Shown here piece by piece: positions 23,149 through 31,649 of a stretch of DNA of 64,000 nt. The position numbers and the translations under genes were made by a program. How positions within the stretch are numbered: position 1 is the first letter of the stretch; each line of letters opens with the position of its first letter. The notes beneath the pieces are model-generated. The model was not told where the DNA came from. It searched no databases and saw nothing but the letters and a program-made list of their open reading frames with translations. The DNA is from Mycolicibacillus parakoreensis (lineage in GTDB: Bacteria > Actinomycetota > Actinomycetes > Mycobacteriales > Mycobacteriaceae), in contig NZ_CP092365.1 in the NCBI RefSeq assembly GCF_022370835.2, positions 3,596,001-3,660,000 on the forward strand, read 5' to 3'.

Positions 23149-23799
23149 GTGACCGCACACGCCTTCAGTGACCTCGAACGCAGGGCGGTGTATCGTGCGA
23201 TCGCCGAGCGCCGCGACATGCGGCGCTTCGTCGCCGGGGCGACGGTGCCCGACACGGTACTCGCCCGGTTGCTGCAGGCGGCGCACCGCGCCCCCAACGT
23301 CGGACTGATGCAGCCCTGGCGGTTCGTCCGGATCACCGACACGGCACTGCGCACTCGGATCCACACACTCGTCGACGCCGAGCGCCGTCGCACCGCGGCC
23401 GAACTCGCCGAACGGGAGCGTGAGTTCTTGGCGCTGAAGGTCGAAGGTATCCGGGAGTGCGCCGAGCTCTTCGTGGTGGCGTTGCGCGACGGCCGCGAAC
23501 GGCACATCTTCGGTCGCCGTACCCTGCCACAGATGGATCTGGCGTCGGTGGCCTGCGCCATCGAGAACATGTGGCTGGCGGCCCGTGCCGAAGGGCTGGG
23601 CATGGGGTGGGTGTCGCTGTTCGACCCCGCGGCGCTGGCCGCCCTGCTGGACATGCCCGCCGGAGCCGAGCCCGTCGCGATCCTGTGCCTGGGTCCGGTA
23701 CCGCGGTTTCCCGATCGCCCCGAGCTGGAGGAGGCCGACTGGGCCCACGGTCGGCCCCTGTCGGAATTCCTCAGCGAAAACTCTTGGGAGACAACGTGA
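23149..23799 (+). CDS. BluB-like nitroreductase-fold flavoprotein (Rv0306-like)
   Basis: A 216-residue FMN-dependent protein of the nitroreductase fold, BluB branch, which makes 5,6-dimethylbenzimidazole (the lower ligand of vitamin B12) from FMNH2. Signatures: RAIAERRDMRRFVAG, RAPNVGLMQPWRFVRI and ARAEGLGMGWVSLFDP. GTG 23149 is chosen because upstream residues do not fit the family. No cobalamin riboswitch is seen before it. Nitroreductase-type activity on other substrates cannot be excluded. Confidence 0.82.
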   Translation: MTAHAFSDLERRAVYRAIAERRDMRRFVAGATVPDTVLARLLQAAHRAPNVGLMQPWRFVRITDTALRTRIHTLVDAERRRTAAELAEREREFLALKVEGIRECAELFVVALRDGRERHIFGRRTLPQMDLASVACAIENMWLAARAEGLGMGWVSLFDPAALAALLDMPAGAEPVAILCLGPVPRFPDRPELEEADWAHGRPLSEFLSENSWETT

Positions 23800-23824
23800 A
23801 CAATACCACGACGGAAGGCCGGCG

Positions 23825-24724
23825 ATGAGCCAACAGCCCGGGAGCGCCGACGAGATCGCCGCGGTCCGCGCGATCTGGTCACAGTTGGGTCTACCGGGAA
23901 TGATCGACGTCCACACCCACTTCATGCCGAAACGGGTGATGGATAAGGTCTGGGATTACTTCGACTCGGCCGGCCCGCTGCTGGGCCGCTACTGGCCGAT
24001 CAGCTATCGCACCGATGAACAGGAGCGGGTGCGCACACTGCAGCAGTTCGGGGTGCGCGCGTTCACCTCCCTGGTGTACCCGCACAAGCCGGACATGGCG
24101 GCGTGGTTGAACCAGTGGTCGATCCAGTTCGCCGGCGACACCCCGTCGTGTCTGCCCACCGCCACGTTCTACCCCGAACCGGGTGCCGCCGAGTATGTCG
24201 GCGACGCCGTCGACGCCGGGGCACGGGTGTTCAAGGCACACCTGCAGGTGGGTCGCTACCACCCGAATGATCCGTTGCTGCAACCGGTGTGGGAGCGCAT
24301 CGAGCGCGACCGGATCCCGGTGGTGATCCACTGCGGGTCGGGCCCGGTGCCCGGCGAGCACACCGGGCCCGCGCCGGTGCGCCGGCTGCTGGATCGGTAT
24401 CCGCGGTTGCCTCTGATCATCGCGCACATGGGCATGCCCGAGTACGGCGAGTTCTTCGACATCTGTGCGGAGTTCCCCGAGGTCCGCCTGGACACCACGA
24501 TGGCGTTCACGCCGTTCACCGAGGAGATCATGCCGTTTCCGCCCGCCCTGGGGCCACGGCTGATCGAGATGGGTGAGCGCATCCTGTTCGGCAGCGATTT
24601 CCCGAACATCCCCTACGGTTACCTCGCCGCGATCCGGGCTCTGACCGATCTGCCCGGTGTTGACGACGCGTGGTTGCGCGCCGTGCTGCACACCAATGCC
24701 GCACAGCTGTTTTCGCTCGAGTGA
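23825..24724 (+). CDS. Amidohydrolase-2 family metal-dependent hydrolase
   Basis: A 299-residue TIM-barrel hydrolase with DVHTHFMP (metal-binding HxH), VVIHCGSGPVPG, IIAHMGMPEY and the catalytic Asp in LFGSDFPN. The family includes decarboxylases and lactonases for aromatic or cyclic substrates; which reaction applies here is not clear. It starts 25 bp after the BluB gene on the same strand and is probably co-transcribed. Confidence 0.85.
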   Translation: MSQQPGSADEIAAVRAIWSQLGLPGMIDVHTHFMPKRVMDKVWDYFDSAGPLLGRYWPISYRTDEQERVRTLQQFGVRAFTSLVYPHKPDMAAWLNQWSIQFAGDTPSCLPTATFYPEPGAAEYVGDAVDAGARVFKAHLQVGRYHPNDPLLQPVWERIERDRIPVVIHCGSGPVPGEHTGPAPVRRLLDRYPRLPLIIAHMGMPEYGEFFDICAEFPEVRLDTTMAFTPFTEEIMPFPPALGPRLIEMGERILFGSDFPNIPYGYLAAIRALTDLPGVDDAWLRAVLHTNAAQLFSLE

Positions 24725-24749
24725 ATCCGCTGACGCGGCAACGGAGATC

Positions 24750-25202
24750 TCAGCCGAAATCGCCCTCGGTCAACATGGTGGCGAGGAAGACGATCCCGAC
24801 CGAGCCGGTGAGCGCGGCGATCGAGGCGATCCGGGCGTACCGCGGCCGACGGGTGCGTTGCAGGAAACCGTGCACGGTGGAGGCCGCCATCACCGCGACG
24901 AACAGACCGATCTTGGTGGCCAGTACCCGACCGTAGCCGGGCTGCAGCAACGACCCCCACGTCACACCGTGTGCGTAGGCGAGCAGCACTCCGGTGGCGA
25001 TCTGCAGCGGGATGAACACCGTCCAGGTGACGGTCGCGAAACGCAGACCGACCCGGCGCACCAACATCGCCCGGTCGGCGACCGTGGTGAGCACCTCATA
25101 CACCGGCGGCAGCACCACCACGGTGATCGTCAACAGGCCGCCCACCCAGATGATGGCGCCGATGATGTGCAGGAACCGCACGATCGTCCACAGATCGAGC
25201 AT
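24750..25202 (-). CDS. CopD-like/DUF4149 four-helix membrane protein
   Basis: A 150-residue membrane protein with four hydrophobic segments: FLHIIGAIIWVGGLLTITVV with the HxxGAxxWVGG motif of the CopD/hemerythrin-like family, VTWTVFIPLQIATGVLLAY, KIGLFVAVMAASTVHGFLQ and IAALTGSVGIVFLATMLT. It lies two bases downstream of the multicopper oxidase, suggesting a metal-related or electron-transfer partner. Heme ligation by the conserved His is possible but unproven. Confidence 0.7.
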   Translation of the reverse strand: MLDLWTIVRFLHIIGAIIWVGGLLTITVVVLPPVYEVLTTVADRAMLVRRVGLRFATVTWTVFIPLQIATGVLLAYAHGVTWGSLLQPGYGRVLATKIGLFVAVMAASTVHGFLQRTRRPRYARIASIAALTGSVGIVFLATMLTEGDFG

Positions 25203-25204
25203 GG

Positions 25205-27799
25205 CTATTCCGTCACCGTCACGGTGCCCCGTGCACCGCCCTCGGCGTGGCGCAGATCGTGGTCCATGATCATGTAGTGCCCCGGTTCGGGGAAGGTGAG
25301 TTCGACGAATCCGCCTTGGGCCGGGGCCAGATCGAGGACCTGCGATCCGCCCCGCGGGGCGTTCGCGGCGCCCGGGCGCAGCAGCCAGGTACCTTCCTTG
25401 TAGACGGTGTCGAATTGGGTCCCGACGATGTGGAAGGCGATGGCGTCGCCGGGTCCGGCGTTGACCAGCCAGATCCGCACCCGCTCACCGGCACGCACCT
25501 CAAGCGGGGCGTGGCGGTACTGGTCGGCCATGCCGTTGAACATCCAGCCGTCGGGGCGGTCGGCCCGGATCGCGGTCGGCTTGTCGTCGCTGTCGGGGTC
25601 ACCGAGGTACAGCTGTGCACCCACCATGGCGAATTCGTGGTCGACCGCCGCCAACCCGGGCGGGTCGATGACGACCGCGCCGTACATGCCGTTGGCGATG
25701 TGCAGGGAGATCGGATCGGTGCTGCAGTGGTAGAGCCAGGCACCGGCCCGGTCGGCGGTGAACCGGTAGATCAGCCGCTCCCCCGGTTGCAGGGTCCGCA
25801 TCGGCTGGTCCGGGGCGAGCGCACCGGCATGGAAGTCGATCCCGTGGCCCATGGTGGTGTCGTTGATCACGGTGATCTCGAAACGATCGCCGACCTCGCC
25901 GTGCAGGATCGGCGCCGGCTCGGTGCCGCCGAACGTCCAACGGGTCTCCCGACGACCGGGGGCGACCTCGAGCTCCTCGTCGGTGGCGCGCAGCTCGACG
26001 CGGTGCAGGCCGGGCTGCGCGGCCGGCAGCGCCGGATCGCGCGGGGTCCATCCCGGTGACGGGTCGGTCGCGAGATTGAGCTCGGGCGCCTGCCCGGTCG
26101 CCTCCCCCTGATGACCGGCGTGGGCCTCGCCGCGCTCGGCTTGGCCGCCGACCGCGACGACGGTCATCGTCATCCCGGCCGCCTTGTGGCCGGGAACATC
26201 ACACCAGATGTCCCGATCATGGTCGACCACACCGATATCGAGCATCGCCGTCTCGCCGCGACGCAGCCGCGGGGTGTGCTCGCCGCTGTCGGCACGCAGA
26301 TCGTGCGGCAGCGACTCGTCGTTGGTCACCCGCAGCACCAGATGGGTGCCGGCGGCCACCTCGACGGTGTCGGGCCACACCCGCATGTCGTGCAGCGCCA
26401 CGTCGACGACCGTGGCCGCGTCGGGCACCGGGGCCTGCTCGTCGCCGACCGACGGTCCCACGCCGGCGGCGACGGCGACGACCACCGCGGCCAAACCGGC
26501 CACCAGCCCGGTCATCGTTCCCGGAAGCCGCCGCTCGATCGCCTCGACGTTCATCCGTCGCCGCAGCATCGCCGGAATCGCCAGGCGCAGTGCCAATCCG
26601 ACGAAAGTGGCCACACCGATCGCCGCCAGCGCCCAGCCGACCACCCGGATCGGTCCCGGCCAGTGCGCCGCGACCAGGGGCACGGCGAGGTTGAGCACCG
26701 CCAGGCGCGCCTGCCAGCCCTGGGCGAGATAGCCGACGACGGCCTTGCGTTCGGCCGGGCCCTGGGCCACCACGACGGGCAGCATCTGGGTCAGCGCACC
26801 GATGAGGATCTGGGCGACGAAACCGATGACCAGCAGGGGCATCACGACGGATTCGACCAGCCCGGGAAGCACCTCCACCGAGCGTGACCACGCGGCGCCG
26901 ACCATCTCGATCAGCACGGCGACCGCCAGCCAGCCCATCGCGGCGGCCAGGTTCCACGAGGCGACCTCCCGCGGTTTGCGGGTGGGCCACAGCGCCACCA
27001 CCGCGATGACCACCCCGGCGGCGTAACCGATCAGGCCCACGCCGGCCAGCCACACGTTGTCGATCAAGACCCCGGCGACGACCGCGACCAGCCCGGCGAC
27101 CAGGGTGGGCAGCGTGCGGCGGGCCAGTTTGATGCTGCGCTCGGTGATCCGCACCCCGGAGGCCACCGGCCAGAGCGTGAACAGGGTGCCCACCACGGTC
27201 AGCCCGATCCAGCCGTAGAGCATGACGTGCACGTGGGTGGACCACAGCTGCGCATACCAGCCGTCGGCGCCCAGGGCCAGGGCCGCCCCGGCGGCGGCGC
27301 CGATGAGCAAGGCGGTGCCGGAGGCCACGTAGAAGCTGATCAGGTAGTCGAACCGGGCCTGCAGTGCGGCGCGTCGCATGACGATCAGATGCGCCGCGTG
27401 CACCACCGCCACCACCGCGACCGCCACCCCGGCGACCGCGGTCAGCACCATCACGCCGCTGTAGACACCGGCCAGGGCGGTGATCGCGGCGACGTTGAGC
27501 ACGGCGAGTTTGGCGCTCAGCTGCCACGACGGCGGGTCCGGTGCCCGGCACAACGTCGCGGCGAAATGCTCCGACCAGATCACGATGGCGTTGGTGGCCG
27601 CGCCGAGCAGCAGCGCGTGGACCGGCAACCACACCGACAGGCCCAGCGCGTCGTAGCTGAGCAGCAGCGCCACCGCCACCGCCAGCCAGGCCAGCACCAC
27701 GACGTTGCCGATGACGAAGACCGGCCGCCGCGGCCCGCCCGGTTTACCGGGCCTGATCGGCGGAGGCTTCTTCGAACTCGAGGCCGCCACCTGGATCAT
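25205..27799 (-). CDS. Fusion of polytopic membrane domain, cupredoxin and multicopper oxidase
   Basis: An 864-residue protein with three parts. Residues 28-445 form about 11-12 membrane helices, resembling NnrS/heme-copper-oxidase-subunit-like domains (HVHVMLYGWIGLTVVGTLF). Residues ~470-560 are a cupredoxin with a His, Cys, His and Met ligand set (LPHDLRADSGEHT, IWCDVPGHKAAGM). Residues ~590-864 are a two-domain multicopper oxidase like AniA nitrite reductases, with HYxC-type copper ligands (WLYHCSTDPISLHIANGM, HYMIMDHDLRHAEGG). The likely role is nitrite or copper/NO-related electron transfer at the outer membrane face. It may be part of nitrosative or hypoxic response, given the DosR-like box upstream. 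Confidence 0.82.
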   Translation of the reverse strand: MIQVAASSSKKPPPIRPGKPGGPRRPVFVIGNVVVLAWLAVAVALLLSYDALGLSVWLPVHALLLGAATNAIVIWSEHFAATLCRAPDPPSWQLSAKLAVLNVAAITALAGVYSGVMVLTAVAGVAVAVVAVVHAAHLIVMRRAALQARFDYLISFYVASGTALLIGAAAGAALALGADGWYAQLWSTHVHVMLYGWIGLTVVGTLFTLWPVASGVRITERSIKLARRTLPTLVAGLVAVVAGVLIDNVWLAGVGLIGYAAGVVIAVVALWPTRKPREVASWNLAAAMGWLAVAVLIEMVGAAWSRSVEVLPGLVESVVMPLLVIGFVAQILIGALTQMLPVVVAQGPAERKAVVGYLAQGWQARLAVLNLAVPLVAAHWPGPIRVVGWALAAIGVATFVGLALRLAIPAMLRRRMNVEAIERRLPGTMTGLVAGLAAVVVAVAAGVGPSVGDEQAPVPDAATVVDVALHDMRVWPDTVEVAAGTHLVLRVTNDESLPHDLRADSGEHTPRLRRGETAMLDIGVVDHDRDIWCDVPGHKAAGMTMTVVAVGGQAERGEAHAGHQGEATGQAPELNLATDPSPGWTPRDPALPAAQPGLHRVELRATDEELEVAPGRRETRWTFGGTEPAPILHGEVGDRFEITVINDTTMGHGIDFHAGALAPDQPMRTLQPGERLIYRFTADRAGAWLYHCSTDPISLHIANGMYGAVVIDPPGLAAVDHEFAMVGAQLYLGDPDSDDKPTAIRADRPDGWMFNGMADQYRHAPLEVRAGERVRIWLVNAGPGDAIAFHIVGTQFDTVYKEGTWLLRPGAANAPRGGSQVLDLAPAQGGFVELTFPEPGHYMIMDHDLRHAEGGARGTVTVTE

Positions 27800-27857
27800 G
27801 GTCGCCAGGGTACGGTCGCGCGGTCACCGTCGGTGCTCACCGAAGTCAACCCTTTCA

Positions 27858-27872
27858 AGGACCAAAGGCCCT
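27858..27872. promoter_or_regulatory. DosR/DevR-like box upstream of the oxidase
   Basis: AGGACCAAAGGCCCT matches all but two defined positions of the DosR core pattern GGGACYTNNGNCCCT. It is 59 bp upstream of the oxidase start and could also serve the divergent hydrolase at 28049. Hypoxia or NO control is an inference. Confidence 0.4.
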
Positions 27873-28048
27873 GTTGATCGAGCCGGATGGGGAATGCGGC
27901 CGTGCCGGTCGGCGAGACCGGATCGGCCCCGTCGAGAGCATATCGAGCACCGGTGCGCGGCCGTGGCCCGCTGTCGGCGCAAACCAGCTACCATCCGGTT
28001 GGTCGGGCCCTGGCTGATCTCGGGCCCCGCACAGAAAGGCCATCGACC

Positions 28049-29266
28049 GTGACAGTCGACACCAGCGCACCCGAGCCCGCCCTGCCGGTACCGGACGTAC
28101 CCGGTGGTGTGGCCGATCAGACCGGCCTGCCGCAGCGCGCGGCGCTCACCTGGGGGCAGCGGGCCGTCGTGGACGCCTCGGCCCTCGCCGACCTCGGGTT
28201 ACGGACCGCGATCGCGTCACTCGTCGGGGCGGCGATGCTGCCGCCGATGATGACCACGGCTCTGCAGCGCAACCAGTCGCGCACCGAGCAGGACAACCTG
28301 CGTTTCTATGCCGACTTGGCTGCGCAGGGCGACCCGGCCGTGTCGTTTCCCGCCCCGACCGAACTGCCCCGGGTGGTCTCGCGGCTGGCCAACCCGTTCG
28401 CCGAACGCATCGCCGGCGGCAACGTCGACAACATCGCGTTCCCCAGCAGTTTCGTGCCGCGCAACCCGACGATGCGCCCGCTGTGGCAGACGCTGTCCCG
28501 CAACAACGTCGTGCGTGCCCAACACTGGCGCCACGACGACGGGGCACGCCCCACCCTCTGCGTCATCCACGGTTTCATGGGATCGCCCTATCTGTTCAAC
28601 GGGCTGTTCTTCTCGCTGCCGTGGTTCTACCGGTGCGGCTACGACGTCTTGCTGTTCACGCTGCCGTTCCACGGCCGTCGCGCCGAGAAGTACTCACCGT
28701 TCAGCGGCTACGGATTGTTCTCGCACGGTATGGCGGGTTTCGCCGAAGCGATGGCGCAGGCCGTTCACGACTTCCGCTCGGTGATCGACCATCTGCGCCA
28801 CACCGGTGTGGACCGGATCGCCTTGACCGGCATGTCGCTGGGCGGCTACACCTCGGCGCTGATCGCCTCGGTCGACGACCGCCTGGATGCGGTCATCCCG
28901 AACGTTCCGGTGGTGTCGGTGCAAGACGAGGTCGACGACTGGTTCCCGGCGAACAAACTGTTCAGCCTCGGGCGCCGACTCGGCCGCATCGACCACGAGC
29001 AGTTCGCCGCGGCCACCGCGTTCCATTCGCCGCTGACCTACCGTCCGCTGGTTCCCAAGGACCGGCGACTGATCATCACCGGGTTGGGTGACCGGCTCGC
29101 CCCACCGGAACAGTCCGAGATGCTCTGGGAGCACTGGGACCGGTGCGCGTTGCACTGGTTCCCCGGCAACCACATCCTGCATGTCAGCCAGCCCACGTAC
29201 CTGCGGCGCACCAACCGGTTCCTGCGGCCGTTCATGTTCGACCACGCGGGCGAGACGCCGGCTTAA
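28049..29266 (+). CDS. Alpha/beta hydrolase
   Basis: A 405-residue hydrolase with oxyanion/lid segment VIHGFMGSPYLFNGLFFSLP, nucleophile elbow GMSLGGYTS and late His in FPGNHILHVSQ; the acid is probably the Asp in TGLGDRLAPPEQ. The N-terminal 100 residues are extra and helical. It resembles ABHD18-type hydrolases. GTG 28049 follows AGAAAGG and gives a plausible N-terminus. Its stop overlaps the convergent eccE3 stop by four bases. The substrate is unknown. Confidence 0.8.
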   Translation: MTVDTSAPEPALPVPDVPGGVADQTGLPQRAALTWGQRAVVDASALADLGLRTAIASLVGAAMLPPMMTTALQRNQSRTEQDNLRFYADLAAQGDPAVSFPAPTELPRVVSRLANPFAERIAGGNVDNIAFPSSFVPRNPTMRPLWQTLSRNNVVRAQHWRHDDGARPTLCVIHGFMGSPYLFNGLFFSLPWFYRCGYDVLLFTLPFHGRRAEKYSPFSGYGLFSHGMAGFAEAMAQAVHDFRSVIDHLRHTGVDRIALTGMSLGGYTSALIASVDDRLDAVIPNVPVVSVQDEVDDWFPANKLFSLGRRLGRIDHEQFAAATAFHSPLTYRPLVPKDRRLIITGLGDRLAPPEQSEMLWEHWDRCALHWFPGNHILHVSQPTYLRRTNRFLRPFMFDHAGETPA

Positions 29267-30273
29267 CCGCCGACGGTGGCGTGGCGCCCCCGGGACTTCT
29301 TCTTCGCGCGCCGCGGTCGCCGCAGCGGCCACGGCACGCCCGCCAGCGTCGCCACGCCCACCTCGGTGCGCCCCTGCAGACGGTCCCCGGAGAGCGGATC
29401 CATCGCCGCGAGCACCGCACGGTGGATCCCGCGCTGCGGGGTCAGCCCGCCCAGCGGTGCCGCCGCGGCCGGGCGTTCCGCGGTGCGCAACGCGCAGGCG
29501 GCCGCCACCGCGGGCTCGGCGGGGGTGCCGGTGATCTGCATCGCGGTCCAGGTCTCCTTGGTGGGCTGCAACCAGACTTCACGCAGCGTCTCCGACAGTG
29601 CGCCGTCCACCGAGATCCGGTAGGCCGCAAGGTAGTCACCCTGCTCGTCGGCGACGGCGCGCCACGTCTCCTTGCCGCCCGTCTCGATGAGCATCGGAAC
29701 GTCCTCCGACTGCGCCACCGCGGCGTCCCACCCGAGTTCACGAAGGTGGTCGGCGAGCCGCCGGGCCGCCACCCGGGCGGTCTCCTGCAGTGGCACCGAC
29801 GCCGATCGGGCCTGCAGCGCGGCGAGGTTGTCCGCGGCCGCCACGGTGAGCCCGATCCAGGTGTCGCGCTGCCCCTGTTCGGGGTCACCGTCACGGCTGG
29901 TGATCTGGATACTGTCGGCCCGGATGCCGTAGCGGTCCAGATAGCCGGCGAGCAGCGGCAGGGGCAGCACCCCGTCGGCCCCCTCGGTGGGGGTGACGCT
30001 GAGCACCGCGGTCGTCGTCGTGACCGGATCGGCGGGGGCCCGCTTGATCCGGTTGCCGCTGAGCACGGCCAGACCGCGACGCAGCAGCGTGGTGATGTGC
30101 AGGCCACGCCACCAGGCCAACAGCAAAATCACGATCGCGACGGCCACCCCGAGTATCCAGCGGTCCCGCGTCGTCGGCCACGGGTAGGCCAGCGCCGCCG
30201 GGATCACCGCCAACGCGACCAGCGTGAGGCGCGCGGGGCCGGGCCACACCATTGTCGGTCGGTTCATGCTCAT
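29263..30273 (-). CDS. eccE3: ESX-3 component EccE3
   Basis: A 336-residue membrane protein: two N-terminal helices (ARLTLVALAVIPAALAYPW, WILGVAVAIVILLLAWWRG) followed by a soluble EccE domain. It is the peripheral inner-membrane subunit of the type VII secretion machinery. The length and the last position in the operon match EccE3. The ATG at 30273 overlaps the mycP3 stop by four bases. The C-terminal 20 residues are strongly basic. Confidence 0.93.
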   Translation of the reverse strand: MSMNRPTMVWPGPARLTLVALAVIPAALAYPWPTTRDRWILGVAVAIVILLLAWWRGLHITTLLRRGLAVLSGNRIKRAPADPVTTTTAVLSVTPTEGADGVLPLPLLAGYLDRYGIRADSIQITSRDGDPEQGQRDTWIGLTVAAADNLAALQARSASVPLQETARVAARRLADHLRELGWDAAVAQSEDVPMLIETGGKETWRAVADEQGDYLAAYRISVDGALSETLREVWLQPTKETWTAMQITGTPAEPAVAAACALRTAERPAAAAPLGGLTPQRGIHRAVLAAMDPLSGDRLQGRTEVGVATLAGVPWPLRRPRRAKKKSRGRHATVGG

Positions 30274-31649
30274 CCGGAGGTCTCCTTTCGCCGACGCGCG
30301 ACCAGCGCGGCGACAACAGCAACGGCCAGCAACAGAACCGCGGATCCGGTGTAGGCGACGATCCGCGGGGTGGGATCGACCGGCTCTGGATCTGGGGGTG
30401 CCGGAATGGATTTCGTGGGTGCGGTGTCAGCGGCGGCGGGCAGCTCCCAGGTCAGTGCCGCAACCGGGTCCAGGGTGCCGGCACCGACCAGGTTCGACGG
30501 TGCCCGCGCCGCGTTGTGCGCGGTGGCGGTGATGCGCTGCACCACCTGATTGGCCTTCATCTCCGGAAAACGGCTGCGCACCAACGCCGCGACCCCCGCC
30601 ACGTAGCCGGCGGCGTACCCGGTGCCACTGAGCGGCACCAGCTTCTGTTTGTCGCCGGGCAGCGCGTTGGCCAGCCCGCCGTCGTCGCGGTTGGAGACCG
30701 AGGCGATGTTCTCCCCGGGTGCGGCGATCCCCACCCACGGGCCGGACATCGTCAGCTTGGACGGCTGCCCGGTCGGGGTCAGCGCCCCCACCGACAGCAC
30801 GTAGGGCTGCCAGTACGACGGCAGCGACAGGGAGCTGACTCCGTCCCAGTTCCGCGAGTTGGGCCGGTTCAGGTCGGTGAGGGGGTTGGACTCGCAGGCC
30901 GCGCCGCCCCCGAATGCTCCGGAGGCGCCGTTGTTTCCGGCCGCGGCCACCACGACCGCGTCCTTCTCCACGACGGCGTAGCGCAGCGCGGCACCCAGCG
31001 CACTCAAGTCGATGGGTCGATCCACCGGCAAACAGCTCGGCTGGGACAGGGTGATCACCCGGGCGCCGAGGTCGGCGGCGTGCACGATGGCGCGGGCCAT
31101 CATCGCCACCGCGGCCGTCGCGTGGGCCACCGTCGGTTCGCTTCCGTCTCCGGTGCGCGGCGAGAACCGCATCGACGCCGCACGGATCGCCAGCAGGGTG
31201 GATTCCGGTGCCACACCGGAGAAGCCGTCGTCGCCGGGTTGGCCGGCGACGATCCCGGCAACCAGGGTGCCGTGGCCGTCACAGTCGGTGAGCCCGTCGG
31301 TGGATTCCACGTAATCCCCACCGGCCTCCACCTCCGGCAGCCGCGGCCCGGGCCGCACCCCGGTGTCGATGATGGCGACCTTCTGACCGGCACCGCGGGA
31401 GAACTGCCAGGCGTCGGGCAGGTTCAGCATCTGCTGGCTGGTCGTGGCCGCACCGGGATCGGTGCCCGGCAGCACCTCGGACACTCCGCAGGCACCGAAC
31501 TGCGACATCTCGGTGACCGGTCCGGGGGTGCCGTCCGGTGGGGCCACGGCGGCATCGATCTGCGGCGGGTCGATGGCCGCAGCCGGTGGGCTCACCGCCA
31601 GCCCGGCGGTGAGCACCACGGTCAGCAGGCTAAGGCCGACACGGCTCAT
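30270..31649 (-). CDS. mycP3: ESX-3 mycosin MycP3, catalytic Ser replaced by Gly
   Basis: A 459-residue subtilisin-like mycosin with signal peptide (LSLLTVVLTAGLAVSPPAAA), catalytic domain and a C-terminal transmembrane anchor (GSAVLLLAVAVVAALVARRR). Asp95 (VAIIDTGV) and His126 (DCDGHGTLVAG) are present. The motif that normally reads SGTS is SGTG here (SGTGYAAGYVAGVAALV), with a GGG codon at 30620-30618, so residue 344 is Gly. M. tuberculosis MycP3 has Ser in this position from memory. The gene is otherwise intact. Mycosins are needed structurally to keep the membrane complex together, and protease-dead versions still secrete, so this may be a natural pseudoprotease. A base-call error should be excluded. 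Confidence 0.93.
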   Translation of the reverse strand: MSRVGLSLLTVVLTAGLAVSPPAAAIDPPQIDAAVAPPDGTPGPVTEMSQFGACGVSEVLPGTDPGAATTSQQMLNLPDAWQFSRGAGQKVAIIDTGVRPGPRLPEVEAGGDYVESTDGLTDCDGHGTLVAGIVAGQPGDDGFSGVAPESTLLAIRAASMRFSPRTGDGSEPTVAHATAAVAMMARAIVHAADLGARVITLSQPSCLPVDRPIDLSALGAALRYAVVEKDAVVVAAAGNNGASGAFGGGAACESNPLTDLNRPNSRNWDGVSSLSLPSYWQPYVLSVGALTPTGQPSKLTMSGPWVGIAAPGENIASVSNRDDGGLANALPGDKQKLVPLSGTGYAAGYVAGVAALVRSRFPEMKANQVVQRITATAHNAARAPSNLVGAGTLDPVAALTWELPAAADTAPTKSIPAPPDPEPVDPTPRIVAYTGSAVLLLAVAVVAALVARRRKETSG

